Source of the DNA: Henricia sp. BOLD:AAB3569
Taxonomy: Eukaryota > Echinodermata > Asteroidea > Spinulosida > Echinasteridae
NCBI GenBank assembly: GCA_037783545.1
Contig: JBBELK010000298.1
Location: 4,898,001 to 4,962,000, forward strand
Length of the DNA: 64,000 bases
Direction: 5' to 3'
Below the pieces are notes generated by a model. The model saw only the letters and a list, made by a program, of their open reading frames with translations, did not search any database and was not told where the DNA came from. How positions within the stretch are numbered: position 1 is the stretch's first letter; each line of letters opens with the position of its first letter. Of the stretch, positions 63,160 to 64,000 are shown piece by piece. The position numbers and the translations under genes were made by a program.

Positions 63160-63496
63160 GGCCAAACAAAATAAATGGTGCGTTTACGGTAACGGCCTAA
63201 AAAAAATCCAGGTAGGTAGGTAGGAAAATAATTTTATTTTGTCTTTTTTTTTTACATTTCAGTTCATGCATTTGCGTGTTGTTTTGCAATGTTTGAAACT
63301 CACTATTAACACTCTATTAACCATGTTCATGTACAAGTGCAGAAAATGTTATGTTCGTTGGAAATTATTGCAAATAGTGCTCATTTAAAATTATCAACTT
63401 GAAAATTGGCAATAAAACGTTTGAGGTCGGTAATTTGGCCTAAAAGATTCCAGGTAGGTTGGGTTACCGTAAACACACCATTTATTTTGTTTGGCC
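63160..63496. mobile_element. Short relative of Harbinger-like element E7
   Basis: GGCCAAACAAAATAAATGG and CCATTTATTTTGTTTGGCC are the same ends as E7, and the internal CCAGGTAGGTAGG and TGTTTTGCAATG stretches match its right part in inverted orientation. At 337 bp it looks like an internally deleted derivative. Confidence 0.8.
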
Positions 63497-63682
63497 TCAT
63501 GCAAATGCCGTAAAAACCCTGTGTACCAGGGGCACATTTTTTACCATGTCAAAAAATCAAAAGGTACATGGTACACCTGTGCCTTATACTTGTGTATAGG
63601 CCTATGGTACAAAATGTGCCAGCCGTCTACCTCCGGATTGCGCCTTATAATAATAATAATAGGCAGTTTTTAAACAACGCTG

Positions 63683-63985
63683 AATGCCGCAATAGGGCGA
63701 CATTTCGGGAAGACTCTCACCGGGGACCACCGAAATTTCGGCAAGAGTGACTCAAAATGACACCTTATTTTTTTACCCAAAGCTTCCAAAAATGGTTGCA
63801 GACCGAAGAGAGACAGCTCCAGTCCCAATAAAAATGGTTCTCGACCTAAAAAAAATGGTTTTTGACCTAAAAAAATGATTTTTTAACTCAAAAATATTAG
63901 GGCGACACTAAAATGTCGCCCTATTGAGCAGGTCGCCCTAATATAGCTTTTTTACACACGATTTGTCGCCCTATTCTAGCATTGA
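63683..63985. mobile_element. MITE E8 (GGGCGACA family), right copy
   Basis: The reverse complement of this segment matches 5290-5582. Ends are GCCGCAATAGGGCGACA and TGTCGCCCTATTCTAGCAT-like. Confidence 0.7.
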
Positions 63986-64000
63986 TAGTAATTTTATATA

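Overview
This is metazoan nuclear DNA, most likely from a marine invertebrate. The genes have introns with GT..AG boundaries, tRNA-derived SINEs and MITEs are dense, and the palindromic words TACATGTA and TACCGGTA are very frequent. An expanded intronless TRIM-NHL family and frequent AGGCCTA words fit an echinoderm, hemichordate or amphioxus. I cannot name the species.

The frame of the window is one host gene on the plus strand, a gamma-glutamyltransferase (GGT). One exon lies at 1700-1924 (membrane anchor and start of the ectodomain) and the next at 62740-62963 ([20 protein letters not shown]). Their junction is phase-compatible and rebuilds the family sequence, so everything between them, about 60.8 kb, reads as one GGT intron. 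More exons must lie beyond both window ends.

Inside that intron, on the minus strand, sits a tandem array of seven TRIM-NHL (TRIM56/TRIM2/3-like) E3 ligase genes: T1 6858-8798, T2 14274-16057, T3 20117-22120, T4 30857-32893, T5 39713-41665, T6 50467-52407 and T7 56314-58272. Each codes RING, two B-boxes, a coiled coil and a beta-propeller in one exon. T1, T4, T6 and T7 look intact. T3 reads into a transposon at its last codon. T5 has an in-frame stop between coiled coil and propeller. T2 has lost most of its RING at a poly-G tract. At least three decayed copies of a divergent TRIM lineage (25762-26345, 35668-36307, 44373-45639) and smaller scraps lie between the intact genes.

The spacers are repeated blocks that recur in the same order around each gene, so the array grew by segmental duplication. 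They are full of non-autonomous elements, many with target-site duplications (TSDs) I can read: a 6-bp TSD family (19181-20178, 44753-45405), Harbinger-like elements (8906-9472, 27510-29624), a TA-flanked foldback element (16531-17298), a 9-bp TSD element (46498-48400), a CAACTG-rich element, and SINEs (about 3000-3320, 37835-38130).

The most unusual signal appears when the duplicated blocks are compared. Many differ by exactly 6 bp, where TA in one copy is TACATGTA or TACCGGTA in another. Some of these steps lie in TRIM coding sequence and add two residues in frame. Family names below (E1 etc.) are mine. All comparisons were made by eye.
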